A stretch of 64,000 bases of DNA from Lycorma delicatula. Its lineage: Eukaryota; Arthropoda; Insecta; Hemiptera; Fulgoridae. Made by a program: the position numbers and the translations under genes. Shown piece by piece: positions 24,880-35,724 of this stretch (its first letter is position 1; each line of letters opens with the position of its first letter). The notes beneath the pieces are model-generated. The model searched no databases and was not told where the DNA came from. It saw nothing but the letters and a program-made list of their open reading frames with translations. Location: contig NC_134458.1 in the NCBI RefSeq assembly GCF_047948215.1, positions 135,795,536-135,859,535 on the forward strand. The letters run 5' to 3'.

Positions 24880-25464
24880 TCATTTTTTCATAAGTGAATT
24901 ATTTATTATTTACTGTATTTTTTTTTACAATCACCATTTAATAATTAAATCATATATTTCAATTAAAATAAAAGTTAAAAATATAATTAAAAAAAAAGGT
25001 TAAACAAAAAACAAAAGGAGATGAAGTCTGATTCGAACCGATGTGCCCTCCCTTTAAGATCCACATATTGCTCTTAATTAAAATTTTAATTTTAATTTCG
25101 ATTGCAATCAAAAAAGAAGATGCACAACTAGATGTTATAACAGTGCTAAATCCAAAATTTCAACATCCTACGGCTAATCGTTTTTGAGTTATGCAAGATA
25201 CATACGCACATACATACGTATGTATCATACATATGCATGTATTTCGGCGTGACCTCTGTACGTCACGTGAAACTAATCAAATTGAATTCAGGGATGGTCA
25301 AAATGGGTATTTCCGTTGAAATATGAAACCCAAAATATATCGGGATCGCAATAATTCTTTTACTTCGTACAAGGAAGTAAACAAAATTTTAAAAAAAGAA
25401 AAAAGGAGATGAAATCTGAAAATCGAAATTTTTCGCGATCGCAATACTTCGTACAAGGAAGTAA
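24880..25464 (+). repeat. M1 copy, internally deleted, with a doubled right end
   Basis: The M1 order is followed from 'ggagatgaagtctgattcga' (25019) to the first terminus cgtacaaggaagtaa, ending at 25380. The central 'tggctataactctgg' to 'cacttttggttca' part is deleted. Immediately after, 25381-25464 repeats an even shorter M1 (aaaaggagatgaaatctga joined to 'aaatttttcgcgatcgcaat') and ends with a second cgtacaaggaagtaa. The left terminus is missing. Confidence 0.7.
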
Positions 25465-26500
25465 CTAGATAAAATTCTAATGATTTTAACATTTAAATGT
25501 TCTTTTGACCATTTAAATTAAGACCGTATACATTTTGTCGACATGACTTTGTGATTTTATTACCGAAGTTGATCAGATAAAAAAGCAGAAAAAGAATTGA
25601 CGAATTAGATAAGTAAGATTAAATCCACAATTCGTAGAAATTTATATATAATATCTTTATTTATTTATATATTTGTATAAAATGCAGGATCATGTTGAAA
25701 ATCAGATGTCATATTAAATTTATAATGAAGAAAATTTATAGATAAAGAAACGATTTTGTAAAGAAAGAGTTTACGTTTCTTTAAAGAAACTGTTTATGTT
25801 TCTAAACATAGGTCATATATATTTATACAATCAGGTTTGGTAACAGAGGGATTGTGGGGAAAAGAAAAAAGAAGAGGAAGATGACAAAAACTAAATGTAT
25901 AAAACAAATAATCGAGGATAAAAAATGTATTAAAAATGTTGAGATTAAAAGGAAAATCAATTTTTTTAGATAATAATAATAATAATACATAATTTTAACT
26001 ACTTTCTCAACAGATTTTAACTCAAAATACAGATTATAAATTATCGATTAGAATATAAAAATAATTAAACAAGGTAATTAATAACAGTGATCCTTAAATT
26101 CTACATCATATTGACAGAGTGTTTTAAATAAAAAATATCGTCTTCGCCATACTTTTTATCTAATTTTGTTAGATGAGATCTCTTTAATATATAGCATGTA
26201 AAATTAAAGGTAAATGCAAGTAAAAATTTACGGTTAAAGATTTTATGTAAATACATTACAATTTGTAGATAAATATAAATAGTAACAAATTATTTAAGAT
26301 AAATTTAACAAAAAATGTGGTTCGTTGCAGTCAAAAGTAAAAAAAACGCTGAACAAAAGAAAATATTAGGGAAAGAAAATTTCTAAAAAGTTTTTTCTGA
26401 CGAAAAATGTAAAGGTTCTTGTTTGATAATTGGAATAAAATTGTTTAGTGAATTAGCGACGTGTAATATTTAAATTACTTATTAAAAGAGCAATAAAAAA
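25465..26500. other. AT-rich spacer, no gene seen
   Basis: No supported coding region or repeat. There is a small (TAA)n run near 25971-25985. Confidence 0.4.
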
Positions 26501-26544
26501 ACATCTTCAACGGTTTTTTTTCTCTGTAAGACGGAGTATGTAGA

Positions 26545-26960
26545 GCGAGGTTTATAAAAGTGTGCGTGTGTGTATGTATCGGAACTTCTTGACAGAAGAG
26601 AACATGTCGCTTAGAAGGGGCTGAAGGGTATAGGGGTCGGTGTTAAGGGGGGAGAGTTAGAAATAAGGGGGAAAGGGAGGATATTTTTTCCACCGGCGGG
26701 ACGTGGCGCGGTAGCGTCTAATCGATGCACTGTCTGCGCCGCTTAGCTCGGTCAGTGGACAGCTATTACGCACCTTAATAGCTTTCCGGTCCCCTAAGTC
26801 ACACGGCTCCTCCTCGGCCCTATTGACGCGAAACAATGAACCCCCTGAGCTCGCGACAACGTACAGGACACTCCTTGCCTTGCCGTACTGTGCCTTGTCT
26901 GCCTGCACTGACACTTACAGAAACCAAAATATTTGCACTGTCGTCAGCCGCTCTCAACTC
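26545..26960. promoter_or_regulatory. GC-rich island with TATA-like box and G-tracts
   Basis: A 'gaggtttataaaag' motif at about 26545-26558 is followed by a short (GT)n. Next come clustered G-runs (26617-26620, 26626-26628, 26633-26636, 26647-26652, 26667-26671, 26675-26677), then about 250 bp that is rich in GC and CpG. This is the clearest composition break in the first half of the window. It could be a promoter with a first exon, a CpG-retaining regulatory island, or a foreign or repeat segment. Open frames of 74-85 codons exist on both strands, but none has a recognisable motif, so no coding call is made. Confidence 0.3.
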
Positions 26961-29399
26961 CTAATCCTTTACAATAAACGCTTTGTCTTCCATCCAACTT
27001 CACGTCTTTCTCTCGACCAAAACCAAAACTATAAGTGTAACAATTGAGTGCCATCAACGGATTTGAGTCTACTGACAAATGACATCTTTATAACCTTAAA
27101 ATAGGAAATTATGACCCGCTTTTATTAAATACTTTTTAATTATTACCGTCTCCATCCAGGTAAATTTAATAACTTTACAGAAAATATTAGTAAGTTTGTT
27201 TTTACTTATCCAGTTAATGGTTTTTTTTTTTAATATAAGAAAATGAAATATTAATATAGCTATTAAAAAAATCAAACTGAAAAAATAAATAACCAATACA
27301 CGAGGTAAAATGTACATTAATAAAACAGAAAACGTATTCTTACGTCGTAGTAATTTTCATCAAGAGAACTATTTAACAATCGGAACAAAGGTTTATTATT
27401 TTAACGAAACTATTCTTATTCAATTCCATTTTTATGTGTTATCCTATGACAAATTATTAACGTTCAAACAAATTTTTACACTATAGTTATTCCCTTAACC
27501 CAGAAAGAAAATTATATTTTAACAAAAAATATTGTTCTACTGTATCATAAACATTTCACTAACTAAAATATTTTCATATTACATATTTTACTGTTCAATT
27601 TATGGTAACTAGAAATTAATTCATAGATCCTACTACGTAAATAAATAAAATAAAATAATTTAATTTGGTATAAGAACTTTTGTGATATAATAACTGGTGT
27701 AGTAATTTTACTGACAAAAGAAACCATGATTATTCCTGCTAATATAGTTAGTCTGAATATTCAGCATTGCTTGATTATCATTCTTAAAACATTTTACATA
27801 GTTTTCTATAAACTTTATTATATGGAAGTCTTCTGCATAAAAAGTGCAAATTAGGAAAAATCGATTACGTATAAAAATTTGGACAACTTATACAAGAACT
27901 AATGCAAAAAAAAATGTTAATAAAATTTTAAAAAAAGGAAGAAAAGATAAATCACATAAATGGATGAGCTGGACCGGGTTAGTTAACGAAAATATTCTAT
28001 ACAGAAACTGGAAACAAATTTTCCATAACCTATTTTATTCTCATTCATGTGAAGTTATTTGTTGAAATAAATTACATTTTAACGTACATAATACATTGAA
28101 TTTTTTTTTGGTTTTTATCAAGAGCCGGGGAAAACCATCGATCAGAAACAAAAAAAAATTTTTTTAAATATATATTGGATTTTTCCAAACCTTTTTTTTT
28201 AAATCATGATTCACAAGAGTTACAGATGAAAATTTTCCAGAAATTTCCTAAGTAATTAATTGCCAATTCTTCTACTATATGTTTAGTTATCTATCCTCTG
28301 CCTTTAGTTCGTATACAAAAGAACTTGACAGCTCTATTTCATATGATATTAAAGGAATTTTTCTTAGCCCATAGAGAATTCTCATATATCCCATTTCTGA
28401 GAAACATAAAAGAATATTTAAACAATTATAATTTTTTTTTAAATCAAGATAAATTCTTCGAAAATAAATACTTTCAATCTTGTGATACTACAAAAAATTA
28501 AATAACATTTTTTTATTTTATTTAAAGGAGATTTTTAACTGTAAAACAATTTACCAGTAATTAATTAAATTGTTAAGAAAAATTAAATATTTTACTTGAT
28601 AAGTCAATATTTATTTTAAGTCCGCTTCCGAAAAAAGGTATTCTAATAACTAAAAATTTGATTGACAGATTTTTCTTTATCAGAATGGATATTTTGGAAT
28701 GAATTCTATTTAGAACATAATGTTAAATTATGTTTATTCCGCATTTTAAAGAATGAATTAAATTTTCTTTGATAGTTCACTTTTAATTATCAAAATAAAC
28801 TGATGAAATATTTCCAAATAAAAAAAGTAATAAACTTTTATTTTAAGATATAAAGAATAGACAAGTAAAAGAAGGAAATTAGCTTTTCTATAAATAATGG
28901 ACATCCTATGCAACCATAATTTAAATTTAAATTGGCTTAAGAGAATGATTAATTGTCACATTTCTGTGTTATTGTCTAATGTTAACGCTTCATCAGAAGC
29001 ATCTTTAAAAAGGTCTTAGTTTTTTTAAAAAATGTAAATCTACTGATGACTTCTTACGATTAACTGGAGATAAGTTTCCTGATTAAGAAGTAAGCAGAAG
29101 GCGTGACACGAACCCCGGAATAATTAAGTTTGCTTAGACAAACATGTTGAGACATCCATAAAACAATCAGCTTTCAGGAATCATTTGTTAAGGGAAAATC
29201 ACAAGAAAACGGGACCCAAGTAGAGAAAGAATTTTATGGTTCAAAAAATAATGGAGGGTCTTCCGGGACAAGGAGCTGTTTATACCGGTTTTCTGTAGAT
29301 GAAATTTAAATTTCCTGGATGATTAACAAAATTTGAAAACCGACATATATGTAAAGAAGATCAGTGAAAATTTTTAATGTTTACAATACTATTACCATA
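26961..29399. other. AT-rich spacer, no gene seen
   Basis: Short open frames such as 27844-28065 show no recognisable motif and are Lys/Asn-rich as expected from base composition. Nothing else was identified. Confidence 0.4.
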
Positions 29400-30200
29400 C
29401 TTTCGAAAAAAAATGATTTTATTTTGAAGAAGCAGGTGGTAATACTTACAGAGAAAAACTGGCAAAGTATTTCATGATTTTCCCGGCTATGAATTATAAA
29501 AAATAAAAGAGTTAGAGCCAAAATTCAAAAACAAAATAAACATTTTTTTAGAGATGAGGAATAAATTTTAAGAGAAACTTTTCTAAAATTTTTCATGGAT
29601 AGGTTAACAAATTTGCTTAAGTAAAGTTTTTCTAACTACCCTTCAATAAAAATAATAAAAAAAATTTCATAACAATTTTTTCCATTTTAGTTTCAGGATT
29701 TAAAAAAAAATTGTAGACATTTCTTGATGGCTCAAAATATGAGGTATAAACTTTCAAAAAATTGTGAAAAAATATCTGAAGCGAATGGAGGTAGAAAAAA
29801 TAACAAAAATATATATTTCAATTTTAACAGGTGCATGTTGATATTTTGAAAAAAAATATTTTTTGGCAATTTAAGTATGCATTATAGGCAACAAATTTGC
29901 TTTAATAAACTTTTTCTCAAGAAAATTGAAATTTGTTTTTTGCAATATCCTACACCTCCCTTAATGAATTTTGAAAAAAATTAATATCAATGCCCCATAA
30001 ATAGAGACATTTGAGCCAGAATTGAAGAAAATCTGTTTGGTCAATCTTGAGATATAAGGCCAAAAGCCTTATATCTCATATACGTGTCACGCATCGTATT
30101 TTTTTCTACATACATATATATGATTTTTTGTTCTAGATGATCTAGTTGGAACCTAAAGAAGCGTAAAGATTTGCAAAAACACTGTCACCCCATTTTTGAC
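29400..30200 (-). repeat. R3 repeat copy, reverse, long
   Basis: This is the reverse counterpart of 22661-23060 and 37763-38275. It carries 'tgccccataaatagagacat', 'ggtcaatcttgagatataag', 'gcattataggcaacaaattt' and an upstream A/T-rich body. It is the longest R3 copy here and has no open frame of note. Confidence 0.6.
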
Positions 30201-31672
30201 ATACTTTCCCCTTTAATAGTTATTCTAACTATATTAATCGGAAAGTAAAAAAAAAATAATGCTTCCGCATGTCACTTACCGATTTATCACTATTTAAAAT
30301 ATGAGTCAGATTTATAAACTTAACAGTTATTAAAATTTACTGGAAATTAAAAAAAATTATCTTTAAATAAGTGGAAGATATAATCATTTTTCAAAGGATA
30401 AATAAAGGATAAAGGAAAAGCTACTGTATTATAAATATTAAATGTTTATTTGACTGAAAATAAATTAAAATCTGCTTGATACTATTTAATTTTTCCTCGT
30501 TCAATATATATTCCGTAACAAGTTTGATCAAGTAAAATTAATCAAATCTCAATATTCTACATATCGAAAAACGTTATCTCGTTTGAGAGTACATAGTACA
30601 CGACAGTACAAAATACTTTATAAGATTATAGAAAAAACAAAATGTAGCAAATTATAATTTTTTAACTTGTTACATGTACAAGTACGAATTTTTATAACTA
30701 ATACCAGATAAATTAATATAATTAACTTCTGATACACGTATAAAACACTTAAATCTATTTATTGATAGGTACACAGACACATATTGAATGATACACGGAC
30801 ACAGAAATACAGATAGGGAATAGAGGAGAGGTAAACAGGCAGGAATACTTACGACACACCCAAGCTATAATATCGCATGAAATAATATAACTTATCCAAA
30901 CACAATTCTCTAACTATTATTAATAGCATTAACTGTAAACGTTTTGTGGTCTGTTCCTTAGAACTAATACTCTAGAAATAATGATACTATATGTGACTTA
31001 AGAGCGTTTACTTTAATCCTACACATTTACAAATACATATATACTATATATACTAACAATAAAATGCATATTATTTGCTCTTTGCTACTGTCAAGTTTTG
31101 TTGTTGTTTGTTTCATATTATTCTGTGTGATTTTAAATTGTAAAATTTATGTATATTTATTGTACTTAATATAGCACATTATTTATGCTTAAGTCATTAT
31201 TTTTTTTAATTCATTTATTAGTTTTTTTTTTTAATTTATTCTTATAATACACCTATATTATTAACGATTATTATACATTTTAATCTATATATGTTTTTTT
31301 ATTCTTTAACAAGGTATTTATTTATTACAATTTTACAAAATATAATATGCAAATACAATCTGATTTTAAAAAGTTTACAATTTGTAATCTGATAGTTCCC
31401 AAGATCGAAATGATTGTAAATAATCTGAAATATGGTATATTATAATATATACTTCTCAAAATAACACCATTCCTCAGGACAATTAGCATTCAATGCTATA
31501 CAAACTAAAAACCATTAAAATCAAAATGATTTCCTATTTGACTTCTTCACAAAAGAGAATACAATGTTGCTAATCGACGTTACTAAATCTATTAAAACAG
31601 AAACACAGTTTTTTTTTTTTAAATCTGAAACGTCATTCTGTTTATTGCAACTACTGGTTGTATATTTATTTT
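30201..31672. other. AT-rich spacer, no gene seen
   Basis: Nothing recognised. There is a purine-rich patch near 30800-30845 (gggaatagaggagaggtaaa) with a near match at about 42870. Confidence 0.4.
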
Positions 31673-32277
31673 TGGGTCTTATTTCGAAAAACGGACACAT
31701 TTAACCTACATTGGTATATTCCCTGCTCCATGCGTATAAGAAATGCAATTTGCAATTTCAGTTTGCAGGATTGCAGCCCATGTTCCGCTTCTTTAACGAA
31801 CAGAATTACATCAACTCACCTTTGCATAACGCCTTTTTTATCTTCCCTTTCCCTTAACGAGAGACATTTTATGATTCTGTGCAAAATCTACGATTGTGTA
31901 AAATCCCTTTGGCTTGTATAAAACGACCAGCATGTTGTTTATCTATCACTTCACGGTCTATCGTCTATCAACACAATATTTCGGATGAAAACAACGAACA
32001 GTGGCAAGCACAACAAACACACGCAGTCTAAGATTGATGTAACTGATCTCACCAACTAGTACTCAACAAGCCTTATCTATATCTCATAGTAACCTGCCTT
32101 AAGACAGTTTAAAATGTAATTATTACAACCACAGATAAGATAAAAATTAGCGATTTAATATTGTATATTAAATCGTAATATTATTTATTGTACTTAATCC
32201 ATAAATAATTTACATAACGATATTAGTAAATCAGAAAATAAAAATTAAAAAATGTGTACCTTTCGAAATAAGACCCA
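31673..32277. repeat. Segment bounded by a 17-bp perfect inverted repeat
   Basis: tgggtcttatttcgaaa (31673-31689) recurs inverted at 32261-32277. Similarity continues inward as acggacacattt versus ggtacacattt. The enclosed 570 bp has no recognisable gene. The right arm directly abuts the decayed LINE end that follows. Confidence 0.5.
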
Positions 32278-32278
32278 T

Positions 32279-32630
32279 ATTTTTTACTTTTCGTTCGTCA
32301 ATCGTTTGACTTGCTTAATGCACTTCTTAATTTGTTTCTATTCTTTGCCAATATCCTAATCACAGCACATCGTCTACATATTACATTCGCTATTCTCTGT
32401 TTAAAATAATCTAATCTTTGTTTTATTTTACTATTTTTATCCTCTAAACTTCCTTCTACAACTAAATTCATTAAACCTAGGTGAAAACTTTATAACCAGC
32501 CAACCTTGTTCTATTTCTTCACTAATTCGTTTTAAACCATTTTCATTTCGTACTCCATCAACCCGATTAATCTTTAATACTCTTTTAACACCAAAACATA
32601 ATCGACTTAAAATGAAGAGGAGTGGAAAGA
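32279..32630 (-). pseudogene. Decayed LINE 3' end, same family as 34082-35334
   Basis: The reverse strand shows, across two frames, residues that align with the C-terminus of the intact LINE product. RVLKINRVDGVRNENGLKRI matches RMLKIRWVDKVTNEEVLRQI, and RLDYFKQRIANV matches RLEYVKQIVGDV. The last residues SKSND plus a stop (32298-32300) match NQSND plus a stop. A short A-rich end follows at the left border. Frameshifts and an internal stop show it is dead and older than the 34 kb copy. Everything upstream of the connection region is missing, so this is a severe 5' truncation. Confidence 0.7.
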
Positions 32631-32751
32631 AATTTGTAACAGAATTTTTTCAACCGACAAAACTAGGTTGGTGGGTGTACTGCAAAATTTCAATCATTAT
32701 AGAATAAAGCGTAATCAATATAAAGGATTTTGCATTAATTATGTTATTAAA

Positions 32752-32919
32752 AAGCCGATTTCCGTGGCGGAGTGGTAGCGTCTCGCTCTTTCAACCGGAG
32801 GTTCCAGGTTCGAATCCCGGTCAGGCATGGAATTTTTCACACGCTACAAAATTCCATTTACATATACCACGCACAAGCTTCAAACATATGTGGCGATATC
32901 ATTAAACCAAAAAAAAAAT
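32752..32919 (+). repeat. S1 tRNA-derived SINE, near full length
   Basis: The best S1 copy. The A-box region is tggcggagtggt (32765-32776) and the B box is ggttcgaatcc (32807-32817). They are about 30 nt apart, as in a tRNA gene. The tRNA-like part ends at 'cggtcaggcatgg'. It is followed by the family body (cacgctacaaaattcc, 'cacaagcttcaaacatatg', gatatcattaaacc) and a short poly(A). The head resembles a tRNA but lacks a pairing acceptor stem, so it is a SINE and not a tRNA gene. Confidence 0.85.
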
Positions 32920-33430
32920 CAAGCAACATATCTTTATAGAATTCTTTGATAGAAACGGTTAGAATACTGTTAATCTATATTAATCTATAAAGAGGTTTAA
33001 TTATTAAATTTTAAAGCCTCATTTAAAATTATTGAAACTTGTCTATGTTTTGTACAATCCTATTTTATTCTGGGATAAATTAAATATAAGCTTTCCACAC
33101 CACGCATTCATTTTTAGTTGTCTCTTGACCTTTTATTACGTTCATTTCTTGCCCTCCATTATGTTCATTTCATATTAATTTCAGTGACTAGCATTCTGTA
33201 CGATCACTATTTTGGTTTGACCTTGAATTCAATTAAATACAATCAAGAATATACATGCATGTTTTTATTGTTGCATGAAAATAGTTTTGTAAACAGAAGT
33301 AAAAGCATCTGATAATTTTTTTTTATTTAATAGATCTCGACTTTCGTTTATTTAAACTTATTCGTTCGTCATTATCCTAGGCTGATAATTCTACCAATCA
33401 TCTTAAAATTCGATAAATCGATATTTAAAA
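32920..33430. other. AT-rich spacer, no gene seen
   Basis: No motif found; one 64-codon open frame has no recognisable feature. Confidence 0.4.
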
Positions 33431-34055
33431 AAATCCCTTTCGGCACGTCGGAAGGCAGAGGTAGATTTAACCGGTGCTAAATAGGGGATAAAAAAGATTT
33501 CCACCTTAGTTAAGAAAAACTTCAAATTTACTCAATACGACAATGGTTGCATTTGAAAAAAATTTCACATGTTTAGCATACGACAATCCCCATATTTTTA
33601 CAATTCCAGCAACATTTTGGTCATCCTTGCCGTAAGGGTTGGTCGTATCAAAAATTGTTTCAGACAAACGTTTTAGGTAGTGTTTAGAGGGCTAACGACC
33701 ACCTTAATACAATTCGATACTGTGCCTATTAAAAGAGGTATGATTCTTTTATGTCTTCAAAACCCGATTTTTCAACCCCCTGGGCTAATGGTTGGTAATA
33801 TAAAAAAAATTTACTTACTTAAGTTTTAGGCCCTTATCCAAAGAATAGTTCGCACTTTAAACGAATTCGATATTTACTTAATAAGAAAGTTATAGAGATA
33901 TATTTTTTTTCGAAAAGCCCCCATTTTCCAACCCCATGATCCGATTTTGGCCATTAACAAACTCGACCGAGATTTTGGGATGAGTTATTTTTAAAGAACA
34001 ATTTGAAAGTGATTGGTGCAAAATTACGGCAGTTATCGTGTCCACAAGAAAGTGA
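33431..34055 (+). repeat. R8 repeat, left part, split by the LINE
   Basis: Non-coding sequence of transposon texture with several near-repeated clauses (gggctaatggttggtaatat, ccgattttggccattaacaa, 'gtgattggtgcaaaattacg'). It runs into a TA tract at 34056-34081. Similar-textured sequence resumes after the LINE at about 35340. Confidence 0.45.
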
Positions 34056-34081
34056 TATATATATATATATATATATATATG
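34056..34081. repeat. (TA)n microsatellite at the LINE insertion point
   Basis: An alternating TA tract lies just before the first LINE base, and TA-rich sequence (atatatgtatac) also follows the LINE poly(A). The LINE therefore seems to have landed within or beside this tract. Confidence 0.8.
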
Positions 34082-35319
34082 CATCAAAAATCTTAACTAG
34101 AATTTTATACAGAAGAATTGAGAGGAGAGTGGAAGAAGTGTTAGGAGAAGACCAATTTGGTTTCAGGAAAAGTATAGGGACAAGGGAAGCAATTTTAGGC
34201 CTCAGATTAATAGTAGAAGGAAGATTAAAGAAAAACAAACCAACATACTTGGCGTTTATAGACCTAGAAAAGGCTTTTGATAACGTAGACTGGAATAAAA
34301 TGTTCAGCATTTTAAAAAAATTAGGGTTCAAATACAGAGATAGAAGAACAATTGCTAACATGTACAGGAACCAAACAGCAACAATAACAATTGAAGAACA
34401 TAAGAAAGAAGCCCTAATAAGAAAGGGAGTCCGACAAGGATGTTCCCTATCTCCGTTACTTTTTAATCTTTACATGGAACTAGCAGTTAATGATGTTAAA
34501 GAACAATTTAGATTCGGAGTAACAGTACAAGGTGAAAAGATAAAGATGCTACGATTTGCTGATGATATAGTAATTCTAGCCGAGAGTAAAAAGGATTTAG
34601 AAGAAACAATGAACGGCATAGATGAAGTCCTACGCAAGAACTATCGCATGAAAATAAACAAGAACAAAACAAAAGTAATGAAATGTAGTAGAAATAACAA
34701 AGATGGACCGCTGAATGTGAAAATAGGAGGAGAAAAGATTATGGAGGTAGAAGAATTTTGTTATTTGGGAAGTAAAATTACTAAATATGGACGAAGCAGG
34801 AGCGATATAAAATGCCGAATAGCACAAGCTAAACGAGCCTTCAGTAAGAAATATAATTTGTTTACATCAAAAATTAATTTAAATGTCAGGAAAAGATTTT
34901 TGAAAGTGTATGTTTGGAGGAGTGTCGCTTTATATGGAAGTGAAACTTGGACAATCGGAGTATCTGAGAAGAAAAGATTAGAAGCTTTTGAAATGTGGTG
35001 CTATAGGAGAATGTTAAAAATCAGATGGGTGGATAAAGTGACAAATGAAGAGGTATTGCGGCAAATAGATGAAGAAAGAAGCATTTGGAAAAATATAGTT
35101 AAAAGAAGAGACAGACTTATAGGCCACATACTAAGGCATCCTGGAATAGTCGCTTTAATATTGGAAGGACAGGTAGAAGGGAAAAATTGTGTAGGCAGGC
35201 CACGTTTGGAGTATGTAAAACAAATTGTTGGGGATGTAGGATGTAGAGGGTATACTGAAATGAAACGACTAGCACTAGATAGGGAATGGAGAGCTGCATC
35301 AAACCAGTCAAATGACTGA
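34082..35319 (+). CDS. LINE reverse transcriptase, partial, frame uninterrupted
   Basis: This would be the RNA-dependent DNA polymerase that copies LINE RNA at a nicked target. The open frame begins upstream at 34003, but its first 26 residues come from flanking repeat and the TA tract (an IYIYIY run), so the element's own protein starts at 34082. Numbered from 34003, the conserved blocks are QFGFRKSIGTREAI (51-64), FIDLEKAFDNVDW with catalytic D87 (85-97), VRQGCSLSP (143-151), FADD with D187 and D188 (185-188) and a YLGSKIT block (254-260). The C-terminal connection region holds GSETWTI and FEMWCYRRMLKIRW, and a GRPRLEY motif sits near residue 398. The frame has 412 codons without a stop or frameshift, indicating a recent insertion. 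No initiating Met or endonuclease domain exists, so it is a truncated product. Confidence 0.85.
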
Positions 35320-35334
35320 AGACAAAAAAAAAAA
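34082..35334 (+). mobile_element. RTE-like LINE, 5'-truncated, 3' end intact
   Basis: About 1.25 kb of non-LTR retrotransposon covers the reverse transcriptase from its second conserved block to the C-terminus. After the stop codon there are only four bases (agac) and then 11 A. Such a minimal 3' untranslated region with an A-rich end is typical of RTE-clade LINEs. The endonuclease domain and the start of the RT are missing; a full element would be around 3 kb or more. A relative's decayed end lies on the opposite strand at 32279-32630. Confidence 0.8.
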
Positions 35335-35339
35335 TATAT

Positions 35340-35490
35340 GTATACATAAACTTTTGAGCTGACGGTGGTTTTGGGGTCTGGGGGATGTGAAACGCGAAGA
35401 TATGTCGAAATTTTCCCGAAATCGAATCATGGTATCAATTACAATAGGTAGCTTTCTTATGAAATCTACCTAAAAGTACGTTTAAATTTC
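35340..35490 (+). repeat. R8 repeat, right part
   Basis: 'ttgagctgacggtggttttg' and 'gaaatcgaatcatggtatca' appear to continue the non-coding repeat interrupted by the LINE. Continuity is inferred from position and texture only. Confidence 0.35.
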
Positions 35491-35520
35491 TAGTCGTCAA
35501 CAAGTAAATTTATTTTTTAT

Positions 35521-35720
35521 TCCTGACGTGTACATTGCAATCTATTCAACTTGTGAACAATAAGCAACCCCATGGCCCAAATGAGATGAGGATTACATTT
35601 ATGACATGTAAATGACGTGAAGTACAAATTCAGGCCGACTATTCCTGAGATGTGTGGTTAATTAAACCCCAACTATCAAAGCACACTGGTGTCAACTTTG
35701 TATTATTCAAATTCGTATAA
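35521..35720 (-). repeat. S2-type SINE with alternative tail
   Basis: The reverse strand has the S2 central block (accacacatctcaggaatag) but ends in a different tail: 'cctcatctcatttgggccat', 'ttgttcacaagttgaataga', 'ttgcaatgtacacgtcagga'. The same tail follows the same centre at 57990-58262. The tRNA-like head is lost. Confidence 0.65.
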
Positions 35721-35724
35721 AAGT

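Noticed and set aside
26657..27047. Coding exon in the GC-rich island
   Set aside because: Frames exist on both strands, as expected from low stop density in GC-rich DNA; no recognisable motif.
32752..32830. tRNA gene
   Set aside because: A and B boxes are present, but no acceptor stem pairs, and the same head occurs at several sites with a SINE body and A-rich tail.
34003..34081. N-terminus of the LINE protein beginning at 34003
   Set aside because: These 26 codons come from the flanking repeat and the TA tract; reverse transcriptase similarity begins at 34082.
33954..34361. 135-codon reverse-strand frame as a gene
   Set aside because: It is antisense to the LINE and the TA tract and has no motif.
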